This document shows positions 23,488 through 31,327 of a stretch of 64,000 nucleotides of DNA, piece after piece. Each line of letters starts with the position of its first letter. Position 1 is the stretch's first letter. A program made the translations under genes and the position numbers. Location of the stretch: assembly GCA_902475545.1 (NCBI GenBank), contig CABRZP010000003.1, forward strand, positions 95,433 through 159,432, given 5' to 3'. The notes beneath the pieces are model-generated. The model made no database searches, had not been told where the DNA came from, and saw only the letters and a program-made list of their open reading frames with translations. This DNA comes from an uncultured bacterium. GTDB taxonomy: Bacteria > Cyanobacteriota > Vampirovibrionia > Gastranaerophilales > Gastranaerophilaceae.

Positions 23488-25044
23488 ATGTCAGAACAAA
23501 TACAAGAATGGAAACCCTCTGTTAATCCATGGTTTATGATACTACCTGTAATGATTGCAACATTTATGTATGCATTAGATGAAACAGTTGCCAATGTTGC
23601 ATTGCCACATATTGCCGGTTCATATTCGGTTAGTTCTCAGGAATCTATATGGGTTTTGACAAGTTATTTAATGGCGAGCAGTATTGTTATTCCTATGATT
23701 GATTTTTTGTGTAGATTTTTAGGACGTAAAAACCTGTTTATGCTGGCTGTTTTCATTTTTACATTGGCTTCATTCTTGTGCGGAATTTCAAATTCTATTG
23801 GAATGATAGTACTGGCACGTGCAATGCAGGGTTTTGGCGGAGGCTGCTTAATGCCGATGGCTCAGGCTGTTACTATGGAAAGTTTTTCCGGCGAAGAAAG
23901 AAATAAAGCAATGGCTGTTTTTGGTATGGTTGTTGTAGTCGCCCCTATTTTAGGTCCAATTGTAGGTGGCTGGATTACTGAAAACTGGTCTTGGCCGTAT
24001 ATTTTCTTTATTAATATCCCTGTTGGATTTCTTTGTATTCTTTTAGCTAAAAAATTTCTGGAAGATCCTCCGTATGCAAAAAGACAGGCAAATACGCATC
24101 TTGATAAATTCGGATTTTTATGGCTTTGTGTTTGGTTAATTCCTTTGCAGATTGTGTTTGATAAAGGTAATGATGCTGATTGGTTTAATGCTCCGTGGAT
24201 TTGTAAATTATCAGCAGTAGCATTAATCGGTGCAATACTGTTCTTTTATTCACAAATCAAGGGACAGAATACTTTAGTAAAACTTGATGTATTAAAGGAT
24301 AGAAATTATCTTTTCGGAACCGGTATGTTGATTCTAGTTAATGCCGTATTACTTGCCTCACTGGCAATTTTACCTCAAATGCTTCAATACTTAATGGGTT
24401 ATGACTCATTTTTAAGCGGATTGGCAATTGCACCTAGAGGTTTAGGTTCGCTTACAGCGTCTGTAATTTTTGGTTGTGTAGGTGGACGTATAAGTTATCG
24501 TAATTATGGCTTGGTGGGTTTAACCTGTCTGGCTGCCGGAGGTTGGATGCTTGGATTGTTGAACTTACAAATAAATCCTATGAATATTGCAATTCCTAAC
24601 TTTATATTTGGAATGGGACTTGTATTTTCATTTATGCCGATTACTACATTATCTTGTATAACTTTGAGGAATGACCAGATGACAAACGCATCAGGTTTGC
24701 AAAATCTTTTAAAAACTATCGGCGGTGCTGTTGGAACTTCTCTTGTTGCTACAATGATTTCACGATTTTCACAGGTTCATCAAAACGGACTTGTTAAAAA
24801 TATGACAGAATTAAATCCTGCATTTTCAGAACGATTTCAAATGTATACAAGTTCATTTATTCATCAGGCAGGAGATATGATAAGTTCTGCTAATCTTGCA
24901 GGTAAAATGTTATATAATCAACTTATTCAGCAATCTACATTATGTGCATATATGACAACTTTTAAAGTTTTTGCAGTTGCCTGTTTTGTTTTAATTCCGT
25001 TTATGTTTTTATTAAAAGGAGAGACAAATAAAGTAGAGAAATAA
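23488..25044 (+). CDS. emrB: DHA2-family (EmrB/QacA) drug:H+ antiporter, copy 1
   Basis: This encodes 518 residues with 14 predicted membrane helices. It has 'Y-A-L-D-E-T-V-A-N-V-A-L-P-H-I-A-G' (motif D1 region), 'L-T-S-Y-L-M-A-S', 'F-L-G-R-K-N-L-F' (motif A) and 'V-A-P-I-L-G-P-I-V-G-G-W' (motif C of antiporters). The family exports lipophilic drugs, uncouplers or bile salts in exchange for protons. Motif D1 has an acidic pair (D-E) in helix 1. It is followed four bases later by a second, clearly homologous pump. An AGAAGG site precedes the ATG. Confidence 0.92.
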   Translation: MSEQIQEWKPSVNPWFMILPVMIATFMYALDETVANVALPHIAGSYSVSSQESIWVLTSYLMASSIVIPMIDFLCRFLGRKNLFMLAVFIFTLASFLCGISNSIGMIVLARAMQGFGGGCLMPMAQAVTMESFSGEERNKAMAVFGMVVVVAPILGPIVGGWITENWSWPYIFFINIPVGFLCILLAKKFLEDPPYAKRQANTHLDKFGFLWLCVWLIPLQIVFDKGNDADWFNAPWICKLSAVALIGAILFFYSQIKGQNTLVKLDVLKDRNYLFGTGMLILVNAVLLASLAILPQMLQYLMGYDSFLSGLAIAPRGLGSLTASVIFGCVGGRISYRNYGLVGLTCLAAGGWMLGLLNLQINPMNIAIPNFIFGMGLVFSFMPITTLSCITLRNDQMTNASGLQNLLKTIGGAVGTSLVATMISRFSQVHQNGLVKNMTELNPAFSERFQMYTSSFIHQAGDMISSANLAGKMLYNQLIQQSTLCAYMTTFKVFAVACFVLIPFMFLLKGETNKVEK

Positions 25045-25048
25045 TATT

Positions 25049-26614
25049 ATGGAAAAAGAAAACATTATACAACCCGATGATGATAGCAAATATTTGCCCG
25101 ATAACCCATGGATTTCAGCAATCCCAACAATGCTTGCAGTATTTATCTATGTACTGGACGGGACAATTGCGAATGTAGCTTTGCCGCATATGGCAGGAAG
25201 TTTTTCGGCTACACGTGATGAGAGTATGTGGATTTTAACAAGTTACTTAATTGCAAGTGGGGTTATTATTCCATCAGTAGATTTTTTTAGTAAACTTTTT
25301 GGCCGAAAAAACTTTTTTGTAATTAGTATATTACTGTTTACACTTGCTTCTATGCTTTGCGGAATGGCACAAAACCTTGGTCAAATGGTTCTGTTCAGAA
25401 TTTTGCAAGGTGCAGGCGGCGGTGGAATTTTGCCTATTTCTCAAGCTATTATGATGGAAAGTTTTCCTAAAGAAAAACGCGGAACCGCAATGGCTATTTT
25501 TGGTATGGGTATTATTGTTGCCCCAATTGTAGGTCCTGTTTTAGGCGGCTGGATTACGGATAACTGGACTTGGCCGTGGATTTTTTATATAAATGTTCCA
25601 TTTGGATGTCTCGCTGCAATTTTATCTCAAAAACTTTTATTCAATCCACCTTATTCTCATCGTCAAAAAGGTGTAAAGATTGATGGTGTTGGATTTTTCT
25701 TTCTTGCGGTTTGGTTATTATGCCTACAAGTATTTTTCGATAAAGGTAATAATGCCGATTGGTTTAATGCAACTTGGATTTGTTGGTTATTCGGAGTGTC
25801 TTGTGTTTCAGGTATATGTTTCTTTATTTCACAAATAGTAAGAAAAAATACTCTTGTTGACTTAAGCGTATTTAAAGATAGAAATTTTATTATTGGGACA
25901 TTTATACAAGTAATTATGCAAGCTGTTCTATATGCATCACTTGCAATTCTTCCGCAATTTTTACAAAGTATGATGGGATATACTGCATTTTTAAGCGGTT
26001 TTTCAATGATGCCTCGCGGAGTAGGGTGTATGACCGCAACGGTTATTTGTGCAATAATTGCGGATAAAGTCGATAAAAGAGCTTTGACCGGAGTTGGATT
26101 ATTTTTACTTGGGGTTGCAGGTATAATACTAGGATTTTTAAATTTACAAATATCAAATATTAATATTATGATTCCAAACTTTATTATGGGACTGGGAATG
26201 GGACTTTCTTTTGTACCTATAATTAACTTATCTATGGAAACAATGTCTAATGTTCAAATGACAAATGCGACAGGTCTTCAAAACTTGTTAAAAAACATTG
26301 GAAGTGCTATTGGTACTTCACTTGTTGCTACAATGATTACAAGATTCGGACAAATGCATCAATTCATGATGGTTGGAAAACTAAACGATCTAAATCCGAT
26401 ATTTGTTGAAAGAGTTCAAACAACAACAGCAGCACTTTCACAGTATGCACATATTACCGTTGCGAAACACATGGCTGAATATTCACAATATGGAACACTA
26501 TTAAAACAATCCAGCCTTTGGGCATTTATGGATTCTTTCAGAATATTCGGTGTTTTATGCTTTTTACTAATTCCGCTATTATTGTTATTTAAAAAGAATA
26601 ATGAATCAAAATAA
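25049..26614 (+). CDS. DHA2-family (EmrB/QacA) drug:H+ antiporter, copy 2
   Basis: This encodes 521 residues with the same 14-helix plan as the preceding protein and block-by-block similarity ('N-P-W-I-S-A-I-P', 'Y-V-L-D-G-T-I-A-N-V-A-L-P-H-M', 'F-G-R-K-N-F-F', 'V-A-P-I-V-G-P-V-L-G-G-W-I'). The helix 1 acidic pair is D-G here instead of D-E, so the two copies may differ in coupling or substrate. It arose by tandem duplication and has diverged substantially. It shares the emrA adaptor; either two alternative pumps or a heteromeric pump is possible. Its start lies four bases after the upstream stop, so translation is coupled. Confidence 0.9.
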   Translation: MEKENIIQPDDDSKYLPDNPWISAIPTMLAVFIYVLDGTIANVALPHMAGSFSATRDESMWILTSYLIASGVIIPSVDFFSKLFGRKNFFVISILLFTLASMLCGMAQNLGQMVLFRILQGAGGGGILPISQAIMMESFPKEKRGTAMAIFGMGIIVAPIVGPVLGGWITDNWTWPWIFYINVPFGCLAAILSQKLLFNPPYSHRQKGVKIDGVGFFFLAVWLLCLQVFFDKGNNADWFNATWICWLFGVSCVSGICFFISQIVRKNTLVDLSVFKDRNFIIGTFIQVIMQAVLYASLAILPQFLQSMMGYTAFLSGFSMMPRGVGCMTATVICAIIADKVDKRALTGVGLFLLGVAGIILGFLNLQISNINIMIPNFIMGLGMGLSFVPIINLSMETMSNVQMTNATGLQNLLKNIGSAIGTSLVATMITRFGQMHQFMMVGKLNDLNPIFVERVQTTTAALSQYAHITVAKHMAEYSQYGTLLKQSSLWAFMDSFRIFGVLCFLLIPLLLLFKKNNESK

Positions 26615-26667
26615 ATATTTTTATGATAAAATTACAATCAGTACTTTATTAAATATACAGGTTCTGA

Positions 26668-28290
26668 GTGAAAAACAAAAAATATTTATCAACAATAAAA
26701 GGGGATTTATTTGGAGCAATTATAGCTACAATAATTGCATTTCCACAAGCTCTGGCTTTTGGAGTTGCTTCGGGAATGGGAGCATCTGCAGGTATCTGGG
26801 GAGCAATTATTTTATCATTTATTGCAGGAATTTTAGGCTGTAATTTGCCTATAATATCCGGTCCGACAGGTCCGACTGCAATTATTGTAGCTCTTGTCAT
26901 AAGCAGCGTTAACGGAAATCTTGCCAATGTTATTCCGATTTTGATAATGGCAGCAATTTTCCAACTTGTTATATCAATTACTGATATTCCTAAAATGATA
27001 AAATATGTTCCATATCCGGTAATTTCCGGATTTTTGACAGGTATTGGACTTATTATTATTATTTTACAATTATCACCATTACTTGGAGGTATAACTTATT
27101 CTTCAACACTAAAAGCCATATTATCATATCCGCATTTATTTACACACATAAATTATCAAGCTTTAATTCTAGGTATAGGAACACTGGTATTATTATTTTT
27201 CACACCAAAAGTTATTACTAAATATATTCCTTCACAGTTATTAGCGTTAATAATAATGACCGCTTGTGCATATTATTTCGGATTGGATGTAGAAAGAGTT
27301 TCAGGTGTAACCTTCAACTTGCCTCATGCATATTTCCCTCACTTTACAATGGAAAACTTCACCAGAGATATCCCAATTGCGTTAACACTGGCATTTATTG
27401 CAACAAGTGAAGGTTTACTTACAGGTATAATAATGGATTCTCTTGTTAAGGTAAAACATAACTCAAAACGCCTTGTTGCATCTCAAGGGATAGGTAATTT
27501 ATTTTGTGCTATTACAGGTTCAATGTATGGAACAGCGGCAACTATGCGAAGTGTTGCGGCAGTTAAAGCAGGAGCTCTTACACGAACATCGGCAATTATT
27601 TCGTCTTTAATAATGACTCTTGTATTATTTAAGTTCACAGGATTCATTACCCAAATCCCAATATGTGTCCTTTCAGCTATCCTAATAAAAATAGGTTATG
27701 ATATTCTTGACATTAAAGTTTTAAAGGTCTTAAAATATGCCCCTAAAGATGATTTGTATGTTTTATTAACAGTACTTGGGTTGACAGTGTTTTACAATCT
27801 TATATTTGCACTGGGAACAGGAATAGTTCTAGCAGCACTTTTATACGCAAAAAGAATTGCAGATAACACTAATATCAGAACTAATATATACAATCCGGCA
27901 GCATATACGTCACTGGAAACGAAAGTAGAAAGAGAATCTCATTATAAAATAAGAATTTTACATATAGACGGACAATTTTTCTTTGGTTCAATCACACAGA
28001 TTGTATCTCATTTTGATGAAATGCTGGAAACTGAATATATCATATTAAATTATTCTTCAAATTCCGAACTGGATATGTCTGCAATTTTCGCTCTGGAAGA
28101 TATTATTGTCAGATTACAGGCTCAAAAAATCAAATTGTTTTTAGTAATTCCGAGCGAAAAAGTTTATAATCAGGTTCGCTCGCTTGAAATTATATCCCAA
28201 ATTGGTCAGGATGCTTTGTTTAATGAAGAAACTGATGCAATTAACACAGCAATTATAGAAACACATTTAGAAAAAATTATTGAAGAATAA
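26668..28290 (+). CDS. SulP-family anion transporter with STAS domain
   Basis: This encodes 540 residues from a GTG at 26668. There are about 12-14 membrane helices including the SulP hallmarks 'I-A-F-P-Q-A-L-A-F-G-V-A-S-G' and 'S-G-P-T-G-P-T-A'. A C-terminal STAS domain (about residues 425-540, 'I-R-I-L-H-I-D-G-Q-F-F-F-G' to the end) follows. The family carries sulfate, bicarbonate or dicarboxylates, and substrate cannot be told from sequence. The ribosome-binding site is weak (CAGG). It starts 53 bases after the second EmrB gene and is probably read in part from the efflux operon. Confidence 0.88.
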   Translation: MKNKKYLSTIKGDLFGAIIATIIAFPQALAFGVASGMGASAGIWGAIILSFIAGILGCNLPIISGPTGPTAIIVALVISSVNGNLANVIPILIMAAIFQLVISITDIPKMIKYVPYPVISGFLTGIGLIIIILQLSPLLGGITYSSTLKAILSYPHLFTHINYQALILGIGTLVLLFFTPKVITKYIPSQLLALIIMTACAYYFGLDVERVSGVTFNLPHAYFPHFTMENFTRDIPIALTLAFIATSEGLLTGIIMDSLVKVKHNSKRLVASQGIGNLFCAITGSMYGTAATMRSVAAVKAGALTRTSAIISSLIMTLVLFKFTGFITQIPICVLSAILIKIGYDILDIKVLKVLKYAPKDDLYVLLTVLGLTVFYNLIFALGTGIVLAALLYAKRIADNTNIRTNIYNPAAYTSLETKVERESHYKIRILHIDGQFFFGSITQIVSHFDEMLETEYIILNYSSNSELDMSAIFALEDIIVRLQAQKIKLFLVIPSEKVYNQVRSLEIISQIGQDALFNEETDAINTAIIETHLEKIIEE

Positions 28291-28348
28291 TCTAAAGCAA
28301 GGATTTATATACATGTTTACACCAAATATGTTCTAAACGTAGACATAA

Positions 28349-28412
28349 TGTCATTCCGAAATTGTTTCGGAATCTCATGGATGTTAGACCCTGAAACAAG
28401 TTCAGGGTGACA
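28349..28412 (+). repeat. 64-bp palindromic repeat with terminal TGTCA/TGACA
   Basis: The unit opens with TGTCA and closes with TGACA. Inside are two hairpins, ATTCCGAAA/TTTCGGAAT (28353-28373) and ACCCTGAA/TTCAGGGT (28388-28408). The second hairpin with its TGACA end is repeated, inverted and identical over 26 bases, at 63946-63971. It looks like a small non-autonomous or REP-like dispersed repeat. Bases 28291-28348 show nothing else. Confidence 0.75.
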
Positions 28413-28463
28413 GTTTTGGCAAATTTCAGTGTAAAGTTGTATATAAGTTCTCTAAATCAGGGC

Positions 28464-28492
28464 TTGTTTTTCATATATTGGAGTGCTATCAT
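28464..28492 (+). promoter_or_regulatory. Promoter of tRNA-Gln
   Basis: TTGTTT (28464-28469), a 17-bp spacer and TATCAT (28487-28492) preceded by TGC. The start falls about 8 bases before the tRNA. Confidence 0.65.
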
Positions 28493-28506
28493 AAAGTTAT
28501 TAACAA

Positions 28507-28577
28507 TCCCGGATCGTCTAGTGGCAGGACGAAAGATTCTGGCTCTTTTAACGGTGGTTCGAATCCATCTCCGGGAG
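28507..28577 (+). tRNA. tRNA-Gln (CTG)
   Basis: The acceptor arms TCCCGGA and TCCGGGA pair fully. The anticodon stem AAAGA/TCTTT encloses loop TTCTGGC with anticodon CTG at 28539-28541. The T-arm GGTGGTTCGAATCCATC is present, with G discriminator and no encoded CCA. The loop with G37 and the G discriminator fit glutamine. Confidence 0.9.
28562..28577 (+). repeat. tRNA-Gln 3' tail, first copy of a 16-bp direct repeat
   Basis: AATCCATCTCCGGGAG is the T-loop/acceptor end of the functional tRNA and is repeated exactly at 28726-28741. Confidence 0.85.
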
Positions 28578-28582
28578 AATTT

Positions 28583-28607
28583 AAAGACACTTTTAGGTGT
28601 CTTTCTT
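28583..28607 (+). terminator. Intrinsic terminator of tRNA-Gln
   Basis: AAAGACAC (28583-28590) pairs with GTGTCTTT (28597-28604) and is followed by CTT. Confidence 0.75.
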
Positions 28608-28741
28608 AGTATGGAGAGTCTTCGAACACAGAAAGTTTTTCGTATAACTCAAAACTTTCGTGGTTTTACCCTCGAAGGGTACCCTCATCAGTAAGGCTCG
28701 TGCTTCTCGCCAACTGCTGAGCTGAAATCCATCTCCGGGAG
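28608..28741 (+). repeat. Structured non-coding stretch ending in a duplicated tRNA-Gln tail
   Basis: After the tRNA terminator comes a less AT-rich block with the hairpin GAAAGTTTT/AAAACTTTC and the palindrome ACCCT-CGA-AGGGT. A purine/pyrimidine-mixed stretch follows, ending in the 16-bp tRNA tail copy at 28726-28741, itself followed by T5. No gene is visible. It resembles either an excision scar of a tRNA-integrating element or a recurrent tRNA-tail repeat unit. Confidence 0.6.
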
Positions 28742-28837
28742 TTTTTAAGATTTTAGCTTGATATTATATCTTCAAATAATCAGCAAATCTATTTCCATAA
28801 AAGTTCCTGAAAAATAATTTATTATAAAATATTCTTT

Positions 28838-28846
28838 TGCTATACT
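28838..28846 (+). promoter_or_regulatory. Extended -10 placed for leaderless transcription of the metalloprotease
   Basis: TGCTATACT (28838-28846) is a TG-n-TATACT element ending six bases before the ATG at 28853, the same geometry as hisS. No ribosome-binding site is present. Confidence 0.55.
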
Positions 28847-28852
28847 TATATT

Positions 28853-29386
28853 ATGGGAATTTCACCAAACATAAATCAATATATTGAAAAATCTAAATTG
28901 AACGGCAAACTATGCAAATGGAATAAAAGTATTGTTAATATTTTTATAACCCCTATTTCTGCTCCAATTACTAATAAAAACTTTTACTATTCCGAGATAG
29001 AACGAGCAATTTCTCTCTGGAACAAAACCTTAAAACAATGTTGTATTAATGTACAATTTAATTTGATAACAAATGCAGCCGGTGCAGATATTGTTATTCA
29101 TTGGACAAAAGTCGGAAGAGTCTTTGAAGGAATGTGCAAGTATCCTTCAATTATTAATGGTGAATTTCGTAAAATTTCTATTGATATTGGTTTGCAAAAC
29201 GAATTTTCAGGTAAAAACACTACTGATGAAAGTATATTTTTTGTAATAATGCATGAACTCGGACACTCTCTTGGATTAGGACATGGGATAGATATAGATG
29301 ATTTAATGTTCGTACCTCATCAAAAAAATATCGTTCAACCATCAGAAAATGACTTATATGTTTTAAAAACGATTTACAATATTTAA
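28853..29386 (+). CDS. Matrixin-like zinc metalloprotease
   Basis: This encodes 177 residues. The metzincin zinc site HELGHSLGLGHG is at residues 134-145 (His134, His138, His144, catalytic Glu135), followed by 'I-D-D-L-M-F', a candidate Met-turn. Upstream, residues 40-100 hold an 'A-I-S-L-W-N-K-T' helix and a 'G-A-D-I-V-I-H-W' strand, as in M10/matrixin catalytic domains. There is no propeptide cysteine switch and no signal peptide, unusual for a family that normally acts outside the cell. It may be cytoplasmic or leave by a non-classical route. The promoter spacing predicts a leaderless message. Confidence 0.82.
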   Translation: MGISPNINQYIEKSKLNGKLCKWNKSIVNIFITPISAPITNKNFYYSEIERAISLWNKTLKQCCINVQFNLITNAAGADIVIHWTKVGRVFEGMCKYPSIINGEFRKISIDIGLQNEFSGKNTTDESIFFVIMHELGHSLGLGHGIDIDDLMFVPHQKNIVQPSENDLYVLKTIYNI

Positions 29387-29464
29387 CCCCCCTGTTTTGT
29401 TTGTGATAATATAAGTTTGTCTACGGATAAAAATTTTATTTTGAAATAAGGGAAAGAGTTTAAT

Positions 29465-30463
29465 ATGGGATTAATAGTATCGGATGAGAAAGCGAAAAAA
29501 TCTTTTATTAGTAAAGATGAAGAGGGTCTCCACTATATATTTAACATTTTGGGCTTAAAAATAACTATTTCTAATTTTACAAAAGCTGATAGAATTAAAA
29601 TTATTCTTCATAAACAAAATGATGTTGCTGATTATTTGATACATAATTATATAAATAAGTATTTGAATAATTATATTCCGAAAATAGAAGTTAAAACGAA
29701 AAAAGATTTAAAAACAGATAAAATCATATGGCAATATTGGGGACAAGGCTTTGAAAATCTGCCTGAAGTAGTTAAGGTATGTTATAAATCTGTAGACAGA
29801 TATAAAAATGATTATATAGTTATTAGATTAACAGATGATACTATTGATGAGTATATAGATATTCCTGATTTTATTTATAAAAAGTTTAAAGAAAATAATA
29901 GTTTTAAAAGAGCATTTTTTTCTGATATAATAAGGCTTTATTTGTTGTCTGCTTATGGTGGAATTTGGATTGATTCAACAATTTACCTAACAGAACCTAT
30001 TCCAAACAATTTATCAAATAAAGATTTTTTTATGTTTCAACGGGATTTAAATGAAACAAATCCTGAGTTTTGGGTAAAACAGGATTATAGATATTTTGGC
30101 TTTACGAAAGATTTTAAAGTTAATTCTTTGAATAGCTTTATGATATCAAAACCTCAAAACTTATTAATAAACGCATTGAAAGATATACTTACCCAGTATT
30201 GGAAAGATGAAGATTTTTTCCAATATTACTATTTATTTCAAATATTATTTAATGAATTGATAAATACTCCGGAATATAAAAATTTAAATTGTGAAATTAT
30301 TAGTGATACGTTGCCACATTTATTGCAGGTATACAGAAATAATAAATACTCCGAACAATTATGGAATAAAATAAAAAAATCAAGTTTTATGCATAAATTA
30401 AAATATTATTCAAAATGCAAAAAGAACTCAATATTAGAGAAAATTATACAGGGAGAAGACTAA
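29465..30463 (+). CDS. Capsule-type glycosyltransferase (GT32-like)
   Basis: This encodes 332 residues. The block 'I-I-W-Q-Y-W-G-Q-G' followed by 'R-A-F-F-S-D-I-I-R-L-Y-L-L-S-A-Y-G-G-I-W-I-D-S-T' matches capsular polysaccharide synthesis proteins related to GT32, with D-S-T in place of a strict DxD. The first 40 residues carry 'Y-I-F-N-I-L-G-L-K-I-T-I', similar to the C-terminal FGL tails of neighbouring glycosyltransferases. It would add a sugar to a surface polysaccharide. AAGGGAAAG precedes the ATG. The next gene starts at the base after its stop codon. Confidence 0.85.
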   Translation: MGLIVSDEKAKKSFISKDEEGLHYIFNILGLKITISNFTKADRIKIILHKQNDVADYLIHNYINKYLNNYIPKIEVKTKKDLKTDKIIWQYWGQGFENLPEVVKVCYKSVDRYKNDYIVIRLTDDTIDEYIDIPDFIYKKFKENNSFKRAFFSDIIRLYLLSAYGGIWIDSTIYLTEPIPNNLSNKDFFMFQRDLNETNPEFWVKQDYRYFGFTKDFKVNSLNSFMISKPQNLLINALKDILTQYWKDEDFFQYYYLFQILFNELINTPEYKNLNCEIISDTLPHLLQVYRNNKYSEQLWNKIKKSSFMHKLKYYSKCKKNSILEKIIQGED

Positions 30464-31318
30464 ATGAAAATAGCTGTTTTATATATTGCAACCGGTAGAT
30501 ATAGTATATTTTGGGATGATTTCTATACATCTTGTGAAAATTATTTTCTAAAGAAACATGAAAAAACATATTTTGTTTTTACTGATGATGAAAATATTAA
30601 AGACAAAGAAAATATAAGAAAGATTTATCAAAAAAAATTAGGTTGGCCTTATGACACAATGATGCGTTTTGATATGTTTTTAACACTGGAAAAAGAATTA
30701 ATAGATTACGATTATATTTTCTTTTTTAATGCAAATACAAAATTTTTATCTGATGTAAATGAAGAAATACTACCGGATGAAGCACACGATGGACTTGCCA
30801 CCGCATCGCATCATGCATTTTATGATAAAAATCCGGATGACTATACATATGACAGAAATCCACTTTCAACAGCTTATATACCTTTTGGAGAAGGAAGTCA
30901 TTATGCCACCGGAGCACTGAATGGAGGAATAAGTAAAAATTATTTAGATATGTGTAAAAAATGCAGCGAAAATGTTCACACTGATTTGGATAATAATGTA
31001 ATTGCATTATGGCATGATGAAAGTCATTTAAATAAGTATTTATTAGATAAAAACCCTCTTATTATGCCGGTTAATTATTTGTATCCGGAAACATCAAAAA
31101 AAAGAAGTAAATGGAACAAACCGAATGAGTTTAGCAAAGATATAAAAATACTTTCTGTAGATAAGACAAAACCTCAATATGGCGGGCATGATTACTTAAG
31201 AGGAGCAGAAAATAATAGTTTTCTTAAAAATATTTTTTCTATATATGACTCTACTAAAGGCAATCATAAAATATTAAGAATATTCGGTCTTAAAATTAGT
31301 TTTAAATCTCCAAAATAG
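30464..31318 (+). CDS. GT6-family glycosyltransferase (histo-blood-group ABO type)
   Basis: This encodes 284 residues. GT6 enzymes add alpha-1,3-linked Gal or GalNAc; vertebrate members make ABO, alpha-Gal and Forssman antigens. The family blocks are visible in order: 'I-A-V-L-Y-I-A-T-G-R-Y-S-I-F-W', 'T-Y-F-V-F-T-D', 'D-Y-I-F-F-F-N-A-N-T', 'A-T-G-A-L-N-G-G' and 'A-L-W-H-D-E-S-H-L-N-K-Y' (Glu186 being the conserved catalytic-site acid). Residues 89-91 are N-A-N, the NxN seen in bacterial, metal-independent GT6 enzymes in place of the vertebrate DxD. The C-terminus ends with 'R-I-F-G-L-K-I-S-F-K'. It is coupled to the upstream capsule-type transferase. The acceptor is unknown. Confidence 0.9.
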   Translation: MKIAVLYIATGRYSIFWDDFYTSCENYFLKKHEKTYFVFTDDENIKDKENIRKIYQKKLGWPYDTMMRFDMFLTLEKELIDYDYIFFFNANTKFLSDVNEEILPDEAHDGLATASHHAFYDKNPDDYTYDRNPLSTAYIPFGEGSHYATGALNGGISKNYLDMCKKCSENVHTDLDNNVIALWHDESHLNKYLLDKNPLIMPVNYLYPETSKKRSKWNKPNEFSKDIKILSVDKTKPQYGGHDYLRGAENNSFLKNIFSIYDSTKGNHKILRIFGLKISFKSPK

Positions 31319-31327
31319 TCTAAATTT

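Noticed and set aside
28407..28694. A 95-codon open frame running through tRNA-Gln
   Set aside because: It overlaps the palindromic repeat, the tRNA and its terminator and lacks a ribosome-binding site.
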